Source: Collybia mongolica
Taxonomy: Eukaryota; Basidiomycota; Agaricomycetes; Agaricales; Clitocybaceae
Assembly: GCA_013420905.1 (NCBI GenBank)
Contig: JAAXNY010000010.1
Coordinates: 2,170,001 to 2,234,000, forward strand
DNA length: 64,000 bases
Reading direction: 5' to 3'
The notes below the pieces were generated by a model. It saw only the letters and a program-made list of their open reading frames with translations, did not search any database and was not told the origin of the DNA. This document shows, one piece after another, positions 36,311 to 51,193 of the stretch. Made by a program: the position numbers and the translations under genes. The first letter of the stretch is position 1; every line of letters begins with the position of its first letter.

Positions 36311-37786
36311 CGCAGCAGCCTAGCGCACAAGGACCACACAGCGTAGCCGGTGACCTAATTATGGCAAGGATACGTGTGTAAAGGGTAGAAATTCACCCAC
36401 ACCAATCATCGAATATTGATGAGCGTCGTTTGAGGAGGACTCCGCGGATATTCATGTAATTTGGGGTGCATGCTAAAAGTAGGCGATCGTGCAGGTGGGC
36501 CTAGGTGTGCGACCGTGAGTCCAAGTGAGCCTGATTGCACGACATAGGCGAGGAGCACGCGTTCGCCACGTCATCCGTGAATGGACAAAATGATTAACAA
36601 ATCCACCACGACGTACCGTCGTCCTACCAGAACCTAGCCGTTCAAGTGTAGGTGTGTCTACCATTCGAGTTGCGTGTCACCATATCGGGTGCGGTTCGCA
36701 CGGCCGCCATTGTACTTGCACCTAAAATTAAACCTGGTTTCTCCATAATCGTAAAATATTGACTGATATGAATAGATTTTATGGAAAGCAAACCTCCAAC
36801 GGCAGATCATGATCTGTAGATCGGTCGGACGAGAATGCCAATCCCTTACTGAGAAACTAAGGATCAGAGCTCCCGGGTGCATTCTTCATCCCCATAACTC
36901 GTCGGAGAAACCACGAGGGTTTTCCAAGGCTGTATTCGCATCACGATGTAGCATGATTTGGATGCAAAAAGTCCTCGAAGCGGCTCTTTGAAGGGTCCTG
37001 AAAACGGCAATCGACTCCATGAGGAGGGTTACGCCGAATTCGATGCGCAGTCAATCGCAACTAGAAGCATGTTAGGCAAGTTGATGTACTTGAACGATAA
37101 TTAAACGGGCCTGGACTCAGACAGTGAGGAGGCAACGAGGTTTAACCGCCTCACAGGTGTTCCAGTAGTTAGGGTCATGCATGTCGAGACTGATCGAGGG
37201 TCCGAAGCATACTGCTACATGAGTGTATCTGGCGGAGTGAGAACGCCCTGCTTCAAGTGCTGACCGGAGACAACAAGCTGCTCAAAGCCCGAATCCGTGA
37301 TACAAATGGCACAAATTGACACAACCATATGAAAGGACAAAGATAATGGCTACAATTGTAAGGTAGCGCTGTAGCTACTAGGAAAACAACCTGATTACTT
37401 TATGACAGGAACAAGTCAACAGACAGTGTCCATAATTATATACCAAACACGTCCAGAGGCTCCACTTTTAAAGGTGATAATTAAATGGTAGTAGTTTAAT
37501 AGTAAGTAGAGAAGGGGATGGGGTCAGACTTGGTTGTCGTCGTCGTCATCTATTTGGGTCTATATCTGTCTCTATATCTAAGGTCTATGGGGTTTAAGGC
37601 AAATTAAAAGAGACAACGAGGGCATGAAAGTCCGATGAAGCGATAACGAAATAGGGGGGGTGGGTGGCGTTAAGAAACACAACAATGGTCATAGATATAG
37701 GCGTTAATGTTGGCATTTGAAGAACAAATATGTGAGGGCAGCCAAAGTATTGATGAAGTACAATCCGCATGAGGATTAAGTGAAGC
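36311..37786. other. intergenic, no gene seen
   Basis: About 1.5 kb to the Cre1 stop codon, including its 3' UTR. Short open frames around 36,473-36,991 lack motifs. Confidence 0.4.
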
Positions 37787-40226
<2,440 letters not shown>

Positions 40227-42786
40227 GATGATGTCGAAGTGTGCGTGTGTAACCTGGAAGAAGGGGTTCAGCACGAGGGCAGACATGGGGATAGAGAGTG
40301 GAATTCACAGGTGGAAAAGGGGATTAGAGAGGGGGAGGTTTATAAGTGGTAAAGCATATATGAACGAGTTTAGGAGGGCAAGGGTGGTGGTGGTTGAGGT
40401 CAAAGTCCGGGGAACCACCGAGTGAGTGTGTGATTTGGGGAAATTTAGAAAGGAAGACAAGGAAGCTGTCCAAAACAAGCGCTGAAAAAAAAAACAGGGC
40501 TCAAATCTGTTGGCAATCAGAACTGTGATGGTCTGCCAGCGAAAAAAAATATCCAATCTGTTCCCCACATTCACAGTCTCTCAACCGTTCTCGTCGCAAT
40601 CACTTATCTGCACTTTCCTTATGTGTTTTCCAAGCCCCACCCCGGTTACTTTTACGGCCGTATTGGCCTTTTTTAGGCGACGGATCCAGCCTCGTCCACG
40701 TTGTTTCGTGACGAACGTGAAGCATGTCTAAGCCAAGCACAACGAGGCCAAGTCCGCACGAGCTGGTTTGCCATCCACCAAGGCGGCCAAGCATGGCCCA
40801 AGAAAAAATTTCAGGCAATCGGAAATGCAATGTGATTACCCCGCATCTCAACCCACCCCAATCTGATCATTTCCTTAGCTGGCCTCGCTCGCCAGGGTTC
40901 GCCCCTGCACGCACTCGCCCTTATCTTAGCCATCCCCGATCTATCAGCTATCGGTTTTTCGCACACGTGAAATCTCACCTCCAAAAATGCCTTGCCTTTG
41001 CTCGTTCAAGGAAAAAGGTTCACAACATTATTCAAAAAACCTAGCAAACTTTTGCGTGATGATGATGTCGCATAATGTATCAACCCGACTCGGCGGACCA
41101 TGGTGCCGTTTTCTAAATATTTCTCCGAACATCCCTCGCGTCTCGTCTCGCCTAATAAGCACGGCCGGCCACACATCAGCCTCGCACAACATCATCGACG
41201 CATCACCCATCACCGCCATCACATTTCCGGGGGTGTACGTTTGAAGTCTAGAATTCAGGCAGCATGGCCGCTAGCTGCGAAGCCCAAGGGCGAGCCAGCC
41301 GACCTGAACGTGCCGCCACTCCTTTTTCCGTTACTTACGGCAGAGAAACTATGTCCCTTGCATCCACGACGTGAGCCAATGGCGCAGCCGTGTGTCGTCG
41401 CAGCACTCAGGCTTGACGGAGTTCAGATTCAATCGCACGCGCCAACATGTGCTCCCTATCATTCATGGTGTGCACCTGTCGGCATGACATGAACGCAACC
41501 GATTCGTACAAGTCATATCCTCGGATTTGATCGCGATCGCTACGGGGGCGCCGGCGCCTCACCCCAGCCCCAATGACTGTAGTTCATCTCCGGTTGGAGA
41601 AGTCTGGGGTTGGCCCGGCTTGGATAAATACACCGACTGGGCCCTCTGAAGGTCTGCACAAGACACTGCCTAGTGCCCAGCCCCCAATGTCTCGCCGCTA
41701 GGGATATTTGCGCGCAGCTCTTACCCCGATCTAGCCATGCCGCCAGCAGAACTACGGATTATACGGAGATTGCTATCATGAGTGGGGTTGCTGAACCTTC
41801 GAAACAACCGCGGGTGACAGGCACTCATTCTTCGCTATTATTATCATTGCCTTGCCTTGGTAACACATTGAGGTTGCCAACCTATTCATAGTCACCGGAA
41901 GTACATACGCCGACGGACTTTTTCTGGCTGGCATGCCCCGCGCATAACCTTGCAATATTCGACCTATCGTGACACTCATTGTCACTCCTCTTAGCCTCGG
42001 CCGCGATGCTTGCTAAGCATCTGGCCTAAGTTGGGCCTGATTCCTAAAGCCCTCGATGTAGGCCCCGTGAAGCGATAACGTTAACGTTGCACTTCCGATA
42101 TGCAAGCTTCGAATAACAACAAAATTCTAGGCCCTATTCTCATAGTCTGGAAATCTGTTCTTATAATGGAACGTACGGGGGCCCTGCTTGGGGCATATTG
42201 ACGAGGGAACTGCAACCATGCGTTCGCTACAGCTCACCCAAGCGTGATTATTCGACAATCACCTCCCTGCAAAGGTTCCCAGCGTCTTCCCCTTTATCTG
42301 CACTCTCATCAGAACATTTTACGGCAATCGATACACATGGGATTGTCCAGCTGGCCCACCGGCACATCTCTCAGGTGGCCCTGCGGGTGTTAGTGCACTG
42401 GGCACTCTCACAGACCACTTCTTCTTTTTCGAACAATTTCCCAGGTTTATCCTTCTATTCCAGGTGAACTTAGAGCGAAGTTTACTTGACGATTGAGTAC
42501 CACATACGTAACGTAACGTGGTCGGCTGCTTGATATTTTTGAGCCATCTTGAGTCAGGTTTAGCACGCGATGGGTCGAACTTTTTCGTTCTGACATTGAA
42601 ATTAGACTTCCGTTCTGATTTTTTCTTCTGATTCTTGATTTGTTCAACATCGACAAGATGTCCTGAAACCAGTGGGTTAACGCTCCTTGAGGTTATCCAA
42701 TTGACCACTTGACCACTCGACGACGGGGAATCCTCGGACCCGTCTTCCAGAGCGAAGTTAGCTTGAAACTTTGCTTCAACAGGAAG
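40227..42786. other. long intergenic region upstream of Cre1
   Basis: About 2.5 kb holding the Cre1 promoter and leader. There are A-runs at about 40,487 and 40,540. A plus-strand frame at 41,100-41,492 is open for 130 codons but its composition (many His, Pro, Arg) and lack of motifs suggest chance. I see no gene I can support. Confidence 0.4.
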
Positions 42787-43158
42787 TCAGAAACCCACAT
42801 TATAGAGATCGCCAGAGGGCGCCGGTGTGAAGTCTTGCAAGATACGATTGGTCCAGCGCGTTAGGTTGGGAAAGCATCGTCTATATTCTGTGAATTGCAA
42901 CCCAGTCCTGTCGAATTGAAGACAGCATTTCATCGTGACAGATGTGTCGGAGATTGAGAAATTTGGAAGTTCTCTCGAGTTCATTTCTCCCGTGTTGAAC
43001 ATACATATGATCGATCCGGTCCTGGGGGGCAGGACTTCTGGCAGGACCTTGCCGTTCTCGAGGCTCGGTGTCATGATGCTGTTGGGAGAGAACGTCAAGC
43101 ATTCTGGAGGAAATCCTGATGGTTCTTCTGTGTACGTACCGTACATATGAAAGATCAA
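42787..43158 (-). CDS. hypothetical protein
   Basis: A single open frame of 123 codons beginning MIFHMYGTYTEEPSGFPPEC, with later blocks VLPPRTGSIICMFNTGEMNS and GLQFTEYRRCFPNLTRW, ending SGDLYNVGF. It reads like protein but matches no family I know. An overlapping frame from 43,240 (MPTCSDVEILHSILNN) could be an alternative first exon, but I found no good intron joining them. The 43,241-43,597 interval to the next gene shows nothing else. Confidence 0.33.
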   Translation of the reverse strand: MIFHMYGTYTEEPSGFPPECLTFSPNSIMTPSLENGKVLPEVLPPRTGSIICMFNTGEMNSRELPNFSISDTSVTMKCCLQFDRTGLQFTEYRRCFPNLTRWTNRILQDFTPAPSGDLYNVGF

Positions 43159-43597
43159 ATTGTATTGAAGCGTCTGCCCGATCGCTTGTGATATTATTTA
43201 AAATTGAATGTAAGATTTCGACATCTGAGCAAGTCGGCAACGTGTATGCCAGAGTCAGGACGAAAAACCCTGGCCCTATTTACCGAGAATGCTCCTAGAA
43301 TACGTGAGCACACAAGAGACACAGCCACCGTGCATCCGTCTTCTGACTTCACCGTTGTCTCTACTGGTCTTTGGCGGCTGTGCATTTCCGATGCATGGAG
43401 GCTGCATAGTTATCACTCGGTGCAAAACACATCCTGTAACTACGCGGCCATTCAATGGACCCTTACATTGTCAATGTCAGTTGACATCGGAGAATGACCA
43501 ATGATTGGCGGAGCGTTGACTTGGACTCCATGATCAAAGCGCACCAGATTCCCTGGGTGATCCTTATCTCACGCATCCCTATGCCCTTACCACAACG

Positions 43598-46500
43598 ATG
43601 ACTGTAGCGTCTCTCCAACCCCCTAGAGCACCTCCCGACCATCTGCGCCTGCAAAGTTTCCAGATTCTCTCACGGCTCCGCCTCATCAACGAGTTCCGAC
43701 CATGGTTGGAGTACACCCGGTACCACATCTTTCGGAAACACCCAAAGCCGCTAGAGCTATTATGGGATTGTTTTTCGTTCGGCGCGCCCTTGGGCACACT
43801 TCTGACACTCCTCGGATCACCTGCGCCTACTCACTTGATCGCGCATGTGGAGGACTTTGATTTCGGGATTGGGATCACGGAGCGCGAGGAGTACTTTATG
43901 AGCTTCATTTTGCGTGTGCAGATGCTTGAGATACAGGGCAGGCTGCCCTATGGTGAAGTTCTTAGGTGCGATGACTTTCTGAGTGGGACAAACTCGGCTT
44001 TTACGAAGGTGCATCTCTACGTGCTCGTTGTTTGTTTGTTTGGGACTGATAAACGCGTATAAAGGTCCTTCGGACCGTCTACAGAGTTCTGATTGCGCTA
44101 GAGGAAACATATCCCGGGCTATTCAGTTTACCTCGTGGGTCGGAGGCAAAGAGGGAGGAGCTTGTTCAAAAACTGCTGGAGTCTGAACAGGACCATCTGA
44201 TTCTCTTGAGGTCCGTTGTGGTGCGTGATTGGTATCATGGGAGTTTGCACTCCAATTTAAACTAACCCTAGGAAGCCGCCATGTCGCTCTCTGGGAGTCT
44301 GACGACAATGGAACCTTGTTTAGAGTGTTTTAACGTCAATCGCGCCCGACTTATCCAATATCACGAACGTCTTTGCGAATCTATCAATGCTGTGGTTTTT
44401 GGGTCTGCGCCAGAATTTTGGGGTAGAATATTTTCTCTTGATGTATGTACAAGCAATCGATATTCCACGGCAGCGAGGCTTAAACAGACTGGATAGAATG
44501 ACCTTGTTCGGACGAGGGTGTTCAGCGCTTACAGGTCCATTTGTGTCAATTATCTGGGACTTATGAACTTCTTGGAAACAACAGAATTCCAGGTAAGTAT
44601 CGCGATTTCACGTGGAATGTGGACTTACATTGTACAGGCCGATATGATAAGCAATGCTGAGATACTCCTCGAAAATCTTTCAAACATTCTTTTCCGAGTG
44701 TCTGAATATCGCGATGCACTTCAGGACATATTAAGTGTAACCTTACCCACAATGGCAACATACAACGCTCTATGCGAGGCAGTATTCCGTCTTCACAGCA
44801 TTTCCGAAAACATGGACGAAGTAGGAACACAATTACGCACCATGCGGTCCGTCAGAATCTTGAAAGGTCGTGCCTATATCTGGAATGCACCTGACCCCGA
44901 CGACATGGGTGCTATCCTTTTGGACGATTGCCTTGTTATGGACTCGGTGAAGAAACTCAAGTACTCTGTGTTTCTTTTCGAAACTTTACTTCTGTGCTGT
45001 AGCGAGGGCCCTCAGATGGTGGAAGAGCCGACTACGCGGCCACCGCTGTATCCGATCAGGCCTTGGGAAATGGGCCCTGCGTTAAGACGAAACACTGCCC
45101 TTGACATTGTACATGCAATTCCAACGTCTGCCTTGAAGGCAGTTGTTCTCTCAGACACAGGTAATCTTCTGCCTTCAGACCACTGCCTTGTGTTGACGAA
45201 CTGACATCTAGGGTCTATCGAGATTGATTGGATAAATACAAATGACGATTTGTGCACCCTCGCGTTTTGTTCCATGACAGATCCTCAACGGGATCAATGG
45301 ATATCAACGCTCCAAGTCTTTGTGCCGCCAATATATTTCCCCCCACTCGAACCCCAGGCTCCTCTCGAGGACGATGAGGCACTCCTCTCAGGTATCTCTC
45401 GATATGCCATGGTTATCACGTGCCCTTATGAGATAATTTGCAGAGGACGAGGCGCCATATGGTAGGCGGCTGGCACACGCCAAGTCCTGGAGTGTGATAG
45501 GTCGGAAGGGTCCTCACTCTGAAACATCATCGTTCGTGCTTCAGGATTCAAATGATAACGAGTTCCTTTTTACCCCGGGCTTGCTACCCACTTTGTTCGG
45601 CGAGATGCAGAGCCCGCCTCCGCTACGGCTCTCCTCCCCGCCTCCCGATCTGAGTTCTGATTATGGTGTGATGACCGCTTTACGTTTGGTCCCCATCCAT
45701 TCTAAGAGTTTCGACAGGACCTTCTGCAGACCTGTCTGCCCCGGTAGATCTTACCGGTAAGATCACAAGAGAAGGTCGCTATCCCTCTGCCCACGGCGGA
45801 TTTTCGGATGTGTGGAAGGGGGTTTGGCATGACGGCACGTACGAGCGTAATGTGGGCCGTTGTTCTGGGCTATCTTCAACTCTTCTGATAGTATTGCAGG
45901 TGGCGGTCAAGGTACTACGTTCAAGAATGGATGATCCGGAGATGGAGGAGAAAATGATTCGGGTATGTTATAATCCAATCCGCGTTTTGTAAAAACCTTC
46001 ACTGAACTTCCGATTATTTTCAGCGGTTACGCCGCGAACTTCATGTCTGGAAGCAATTAGACCATCCTAACGTATTGAAACTGTACGGCACGGCCTCCGA
46101 CTTTGGGCATTACAGCTCTATGGTCTGCCCATGGATGGATAATGGAAGTATTAGCAAATATATGGAAAAATCTGGGGACCTCATGTCGATAGCCGATAGA
46201 TTGAAATTCGTACGTCTTTTATATGTCAATGTTTCTATTTGTATTGATATCAAATCAGCTCCGCGAGGTGGCAAACGGTCTATCCTATCGTAAGACTATT
46301 CAGCTTAATACTATATATTTATCTCATGTTCACAGTGCATTCCTGTTCGATCGTCCATGGTGACCTGACTGGGGTGCGCCGTTCCATCTCACCAGTCCTT
46401 TGACTCTTAAATTGAATCTCATTTAGTCAAATATTCTGATTAATGAAGATGGCGAAGCGTGCCTATGTGATTTCGGGCTTTCAACCCTTATAGTCGAATT

Positions 46501-46925
46501 TCATGGCACTTCGTACTTCACCTCAACTATCGGCGGCGCTGTACGGTGGGCCGACGCACTTCTTTACCGGCTCCCGTCCGAAGATAATACACCCTACGAG
46601 GTTGGTACATGGAGCGATATATATTCTTTTGGAAGCGTTATGCTCGAGGCATGTCACAGCTTTATATATTTGAGGTTTCAGCTGACGTTCATTGTAGGTT
46701 TTATCCGGGCGGATCCCCTATCATTACGTGCGAGGGGATGCACAGGTGGTCATTGAGTTGCACATGGGCAATAAGCCTCGACGGCCTGCCCATTCCTTCG
46801 TTACAGACGAACAGTGGTCACTCATTCAAAGCTGCTGGGCAGATGATATCAAAGACCGCCCGGACATCACAGCAGTTTTTCAGGAAATCCGGTCACTTCA
46901 CAAAGCAAGCCTCAAACTATCATAA
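43598..46925 (+). CDS. RhoGEF (DH)-PH-TKL protein kinase fusion
   Basis: Large signalling protein with three modules. After an N-terminal region (FQILSRLRLINEFRPWLEYT) comes a DH domain: LVQKLLESEQDHLILLRSVV, CLECFNVNRARLIQYHERLC, VFSAYRSICVNYLGLMNFLE and VSEYRDALQDILSVTLPTMA. The PH domain has GRAYIWNAPDPDDMGAILLD, KLKYSVFLFETLLLCC and LAFCSMTDPQRDQWISTLQV. The kinase, after a Ser/Pro linker, has GGFSDVWKGVW, VAVKVLR with its lysine, RELHVWKQLDHPNVLKLYG, the catalytic loop IVHGDLTGSNILI (aspartate present; an intron splits it after TG), CDFGLSTLI, YEVGTWSDIYSFGSVMLE and DRPDITAVFQEIRSL, stopping at 46,925. About ten introns. DH-PH should activate a Rho-type GTPase; the HGDL loop is typical of Agaricomycete tyrosine-kinase-like kinases. 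Confidence 0.85.
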
Positions 46926-47514
46926 TTGGATCAAACCCCTGTCCCCCCGTATCCATCTGATCTGCTTAGCGGCGAACTTCACGCCCTGTCTCTAGTCCCA
47001 TCCACCACATGGCGAATTGTCCCAGTTTCACCTTGACAGTTTTAACAGTGCAATTTTAGGTAGGAACTTATCGCCAAGCAAGTCTTTTGTATTGGAAGGA
47101 CACTGGGTGGGACAGCATCAAGGAGTGCCCATTTTTCATCACAGATTCGTTCGTCGTGCTGGCATTATGGCTTTACACCAAACAATCCCTTGTTTCATCC
47201 GTTTATGAACTCAATATTTATTGATCTCACCGCCTTCCGACGTCATTGATCGTCTCAGTAATTGCAATTTCAGCTTGGTAGATGAGTGTCGAAGTAAGAA
47301 GAACTGCGCATCGAAGGACGAAACAGCGCATACATAAGACCGCATTGACCGATTTGCTCGATGCATTTCTATTTCCCAAAACGTGCTCGATGTCTTGCAT
47401 ACGCAGAACGATGTATTTTCAAAAAACGGAGTCAATCAGCCACTACAATGAATTGACTTGCATATACCTGAACTAGTACACTATACAAGGCCTCGACACA
47501 CAATAATGCGAGAA
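46926..47514. other. intergenic between convergent genes
   Basis: About 590 bases between the kinase and BTB gene ends. No motif seen. Confidence 0.4.
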
Positions 47515-48715
47515 TCACGCAACGTCCGAGAACCACTCTACAAGGTTATCTTGGATTTCCTTTACCTTTTCTTGGGTCGCTTTTAGCGCTGCCTTGAAAC
47601 ACTTATCGTGGATTTCATCTAGCAGACCCTCAGTGGGAATCCCATCCCCAAATGCCTTGATTATACTCTCAGCCAGCATAACCCTTCCCAACAAATCGGC
47701 GTTCTGTAACTTCATGATTTGATTACCGATCCCACCTTCCTTCGTGGTATTGATTGCCTTCCATAGTTCGGCCCATCCAATTTTGCACTGGGACCTGTGA
47801 AGGCAAGAGTTCGCGTGTTTTAACCGGGGTGGCGTCGATGGAAGCTCAGAACACATTCGTGAAAGAGTATAGTGACCGGACAGCAAGCGAATGCGCTGTG
47901 AGCGGGACAGGTGTGGGTCGGCATCCCATTCGTCGCGCCCTTTCAGCATCATGGAATGATAGGCCAGTCCGAGCACGCTACGTAAGTTGAGCCGTTCTGC
48001 GACAACAATTGTCGTAGATAACGCCTTTCCTTCGCCCACCATACGTTTCCATTTTGCTACCGCAGCGTTTAGGAGATCCGAAGAATCGCATAACACAGCG
48101 AGTTCCGTTACCTGGACGAGCGTTTCGATTTGGGGAATCACAGATCCCATTGCGTAATATGAAGTTAAGACTTGCAAAGCCCACGCTTCGGTAGATTTAA
48201 ATTGATATTTGTGGGATATATGTGCAAGATGAATGAACTTGAGGTCCTTCGCCTCCGTAGTCATCGCGAGTAATAACTCGGCAGGCCTTGCAGGTGAATG
48301 GGTTAGTGTCTGGGCTTACGGGCGCTGTAAAACATACAGAGAGTAGAGGGACCATAGTAGGGAGCGGAACTCTTCTACCGTGTCACCTTGCAAGACGATA
48401 GGATTGTTATCGTCTGCACCTTCTCTTATAGTACTGATGATGGATCCAGTTCCATGTTCCTTGGGTATCCTATGTGCATCCAAGCTGAACATACATTGAA
48501 ACGTCGACCGGTCTTTCATGAGCATAGATTGGTGGACCTAGGTAAAATTACGATAAGTTATTCGAGGATATGAAGGAGTGCTAAGCGCACAACCCGACTT
48601 TAAAAAGTGTGTTCTCCACTAGAAAGACAACATTGCCGTCATCGATGTAATATATTGGGTCTTGAGCATGGCTTGTACTTCCCCTAGTCAAATGCAGCGT
48701 GGACGAATCTGACAT
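47515..48715 (-). CDS. BTB/POZ-domain protein
   Basis: Agaricomycete BTB protein, a family expanded in mushrooms with mostly unknown roles; BTB domains mediate dimerisation or cullin-3 binding. I take MSDSSTLHLTRG at 48,715 as start, with an in-frame ATG at 48,769 as alternative. The first exon has DPIYYIDDGNVVFLVENTLF. Removing an intron gives KVHQSMLMKDRSTFQCMFSL and GDTVEEFRSLLWSLYSL, the BTB core. The last exon has FIHLAHISHKYQFKSTEAWA and VTELAVLCDSSDLLNAAVAK, the usual helical follow-on, ending KVKEIQDNLVEWFSDVA at 47,515. Two introns (near 48,540-48,595 and 48,265-48,320). Confidence 0.78.
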
Positions 48716-48791
48716 TACAAGAGAGTAGTTGCCTGTCATCATTTGAGTAGGGCCACACTTTTGGCACAAATAATGTAGACGGGAAAAAATT

Positions 48792-48897
48792 AGGCTCTAC
48801 CAGGGTTCGAACCTGGGTTTCGGGAATGATTAGGTAAGCAGATCATTGATGAGCTTTACTTCAAAATCCCGAGTGATAACCACTACACTATAGCGCC
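48792..48897 (-). tRNA. tRNA-Gln (UUG) with 35-base intron
   Basis: On the minus strand the sequence folds as a tRNA: acceptor GGCGCTA with TAGAGCC (one G-A mismatch at pair 4-69) and discriminator T. A D arm with AGTGGTT follows, then anticodon stem TCGGG/CCCGA with loop ATTTTGA (anticodon TTG), then CCAGG-TTCGAAC-CCTGG as T arm. An intron of 35 bases (48,826-48,860) sits just after position 37, the canonical place. The Helitron-like array begins about 60 bases away on the plus side. Confidence 0.85.
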
Positions 48898-48997
48898 TTA
48901 TGCACTGTAAAGATAAAGATTAACAAGTAGGAACGTGTCTGTATATCTGTCTTCTGTCTGTCTATATTAAAGTACTACGGCCGTGTGAATTTGATTG

Positions 48998-49084
48998 TGA
49001 CTAATCCTGACTAAGCACTGACTAAGTCTGACAAAGCAGCAAAAAAGTTGTCTTTTAAGTAGAGTGCTGACAAAGGATGACAAA
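48998..49084 (+). repeat. phased TGACTAA/TGACAAA iterons at element 5' end
   Basis: TGACTAA at 48,998, 49,008 and 49,019, then TGACAAA at 49,029, 49,068 and 49,078. Spacing within runs is 10-11 bases, one DNA turn. The same block recurs near the 5' ends of elements E, F, A-prime and H, and a looser set occurs in B. A degenerate CACCTGCTCAA cluster follows at about 49,118-49,200. Confidence 0.7.
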
Positions 49085-49919
49085 GCAGGAAAAGTTGTTG
49101 TGAGTCACATGCATTGTCACCTGCTCAAATCAGTTCAAGTCACCTGCTCAAACCAGCTCAAGTCACCTGCCTCCAAGCAAAACATGATCACCTGTTCTGC
49201 AACACAGATGACACCAACATCACATGACCTCTAAAGCGGACTAAACCAACAATGTCTGTTATCCTTAACTCAACAGCATATGGATAAAAATGTAAAAGAC
49301 TCAACTCTGTGGCAAAGCCTTTAATTAATACAATAAATTCTAACATTACAAACCTTACTTTAAAACCTGATACATTATATATTTTAAAAAAACCCATCCA
49401 GGTAACATGCTAAGACACATGCTAAATCACCTGCTCTGCAACACCACATCACACAACCTCCAAAGCAGACTGAATCAACAAATAACAAAAAATATCTATT
49501 AACCCTCAAACTACCTCATCACAAATGCTCAGACTGGAAAAAAAAGGTATTTAAAGGGTGCTACTACCCATAAAATTACAAATTAAAGTAGACATGGAAA
49601 GCATGCAAATAAAAATGGAAATGAGTTTACCTGGGCAATTTTATTCTATAACTAATGTAAAATATTCTAACACCACAAAGCCCACCCTAAAACCTGATAC
49701 ATTACATTTTGAAAAAATTCCTCTCTCTCTAAGCCTATATTTAAAACAATTAGAATCCAGTGCAAATGATCAAGAGAAATAGCAATATGTGGTCAAGAGA
49801 AAATATCATAGGTAAAAACATTGATTCCAAGGACTTTAATTAAAGCTGATCTCTATTAAATTAGAGCAATAACAACTAACTTCTCACTATAGATGTGTGA
49901 CAATTTACAAATGTGGTAG

Positions 49920-50937
49920 AAAATGATTACACAATATTGAACAGCATTGTTATGTCTTTGATGCAATTAACTGGCTGTTCCAGAATATTAGAAGGGATAA
50001 TAGAGCCTTTGGTGGGCTAATTGTGGTATGTGATAGTGACTACCAACAAACTCCATGCATTATTCCTAAGGATCCACATATATAGACTATGAATGCCTGT
50101 CTCATGCACTCCCCACTGTGGGATGGACTTCAGATACTTAAAGTAAAGAAAAATATGTGCTTAAATGGTATTACTGATGATCAAATCAACTTTGCCAAAT
50201 GGCAAATTGAAGTTGGCTATGGGAAGCTTAAAGATGATAATGGAAATATCACCTTACCTGATCATGACCACTTCCACTGTGCTGAGAATACTGTAGGGTC
50301 TATTTGACACAATGTATCCTGACACTGGAAACCCTGTCCTAAAACCTAATACATTTTATTATGAGAGAGCTATCCTTTCTTCAAGATATGATGATGTTGA
50401 CCCTCTCAATGAAGAAGTACTGGGTATATTTCCTGGGGATGCTAAGGTATTCCACAGTGCAGATTCTATTGCACATGAAGGAATTGATGGAGCTGAAGCA
50501 GTATACTCTATTGAATATCTGAATACTATTAATGTATCAGGGCTACCTATATCTAAGCTAACTTCAAAAGTGGGGTGCCCTGTAGTGACATTGCACAACT
50601 TGAACCCAGTTGATGGTATTTGCAATGGGTCAAGGGAATAACAACATGGATGAGCAACTGTATTGTAGAAGTATGGTTGATTGGGGGGCAAAATGATGGG
50701 CATAAAGAATTTATCCCAAGGATTCAAGTAATACCATCTAACAGCCTGATAACTTTTAAATTGAAAAGGTTGCAACTACCTTTACAGCTGGGATTTTGTA
50801 TGACAATCAACCAATCCCAAGGGCAATCACTGCACCAAGTTGGACTTGACTTTAAACTTCCTGTATTTATACATGGACAGCTTTATGTTGCAATTTCACA
50901 TACAACATCAGTACATAGAATCAAAGCTATCATATGA
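49920..50937 (+). pseudogene. decayed Pif1-type Helitron helicase C-terminus (copy 1)
   Basis: Segments in changing frames read FDAINWLFQNIRRDNRAFGG, then KWQIEVGYGKLKDDNGNITL, then FYYERAILSSRYDDVDPLNE, FPGDAKVFHSADSI, KVGCPVVTLHNLNPVDGICN and LQLGFCMTINQSQGQSLHQV with FIHGQLYVAIS. These match the C-terminal helicase half of Helitron RepHel proteins in order. Stops at about 50,085 and 50,306 and a frame change at about 50,640 break it. The N-terminal helicase and Rep parts are absent. Confidence 0.82.
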
Positions 50938-51164
50938 AATACTACAGACAATAATAGGTATATCAAAAATGTAGTTTACCAAGAGGTCCCTTTAGACTAG
51001 AAATATTATATAGATTATAATTTCTATAGGCAAAAAAGCTCACTTATACCTAAAATATTGAGATTGAGCACAGAATAAAGTATTGGGATTAAGAGGGGGT
51101 CTGGGGGCAGAGCGCCCAGCAAGCTGAAGGTTCTGTGGTGGAGCCATGGGTGAGCGTAGTGGTG

Positions 51165-51181
51165 CCGTGGCATAGCCACGG
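51165..51181 (+). repeat. 3' terminal hairpin of element A
   Basis: CCGTGGC, loop ATA, GCCACGG: a 7-bp stem ending 12 bases before the terminal CTTG at 51,190-51,193. Homologous hairpins sit at the 3' ends of E, F and A-prime. Confidence 0.75.
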
Positions 51182-51193
51182 GCCATAAGCTTG

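Larger units (their letters stand above)
48957..51193 (+). mobile_element. Helitron-like element A with helicase remnant
   Basis: Runs from TCTGTCTATATTAAAG to TAAGCTTG, 2,237 bases. The 5' TCTATATTA matches the Helitron consensus TCTMTAYTA, though the first bases are ambiguous because TCTG is repeated. The 3' end has a 7-bp hairpin 12 bases before CTTG, as in Helitrons, though CTTG is not the usual CTRR. Inside are TGACTAA and CACCTGCT repeats near the 5' end and a decayed Pif1-type helicase C-terminus. No Rep (HUH) domain is seen, so the copy is non-autonomous. The next element starts directly after its last base. Confidence 0.75.

Noticed and set aside
41100..41492. 130-codon plus-strand open frame upstream of Cre1
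   Set aside because: No motif, odd composition and no splice partners; it looks like chance in GC-richer promoter DNA.
49115..49205. Repeated CACCTGCTCAA units as a possible CRISPR array
   Set aside because: Spacing is irregular, spacers are a few bases, and this is eukaryotic DNA; treated as transposon 5' repeats.
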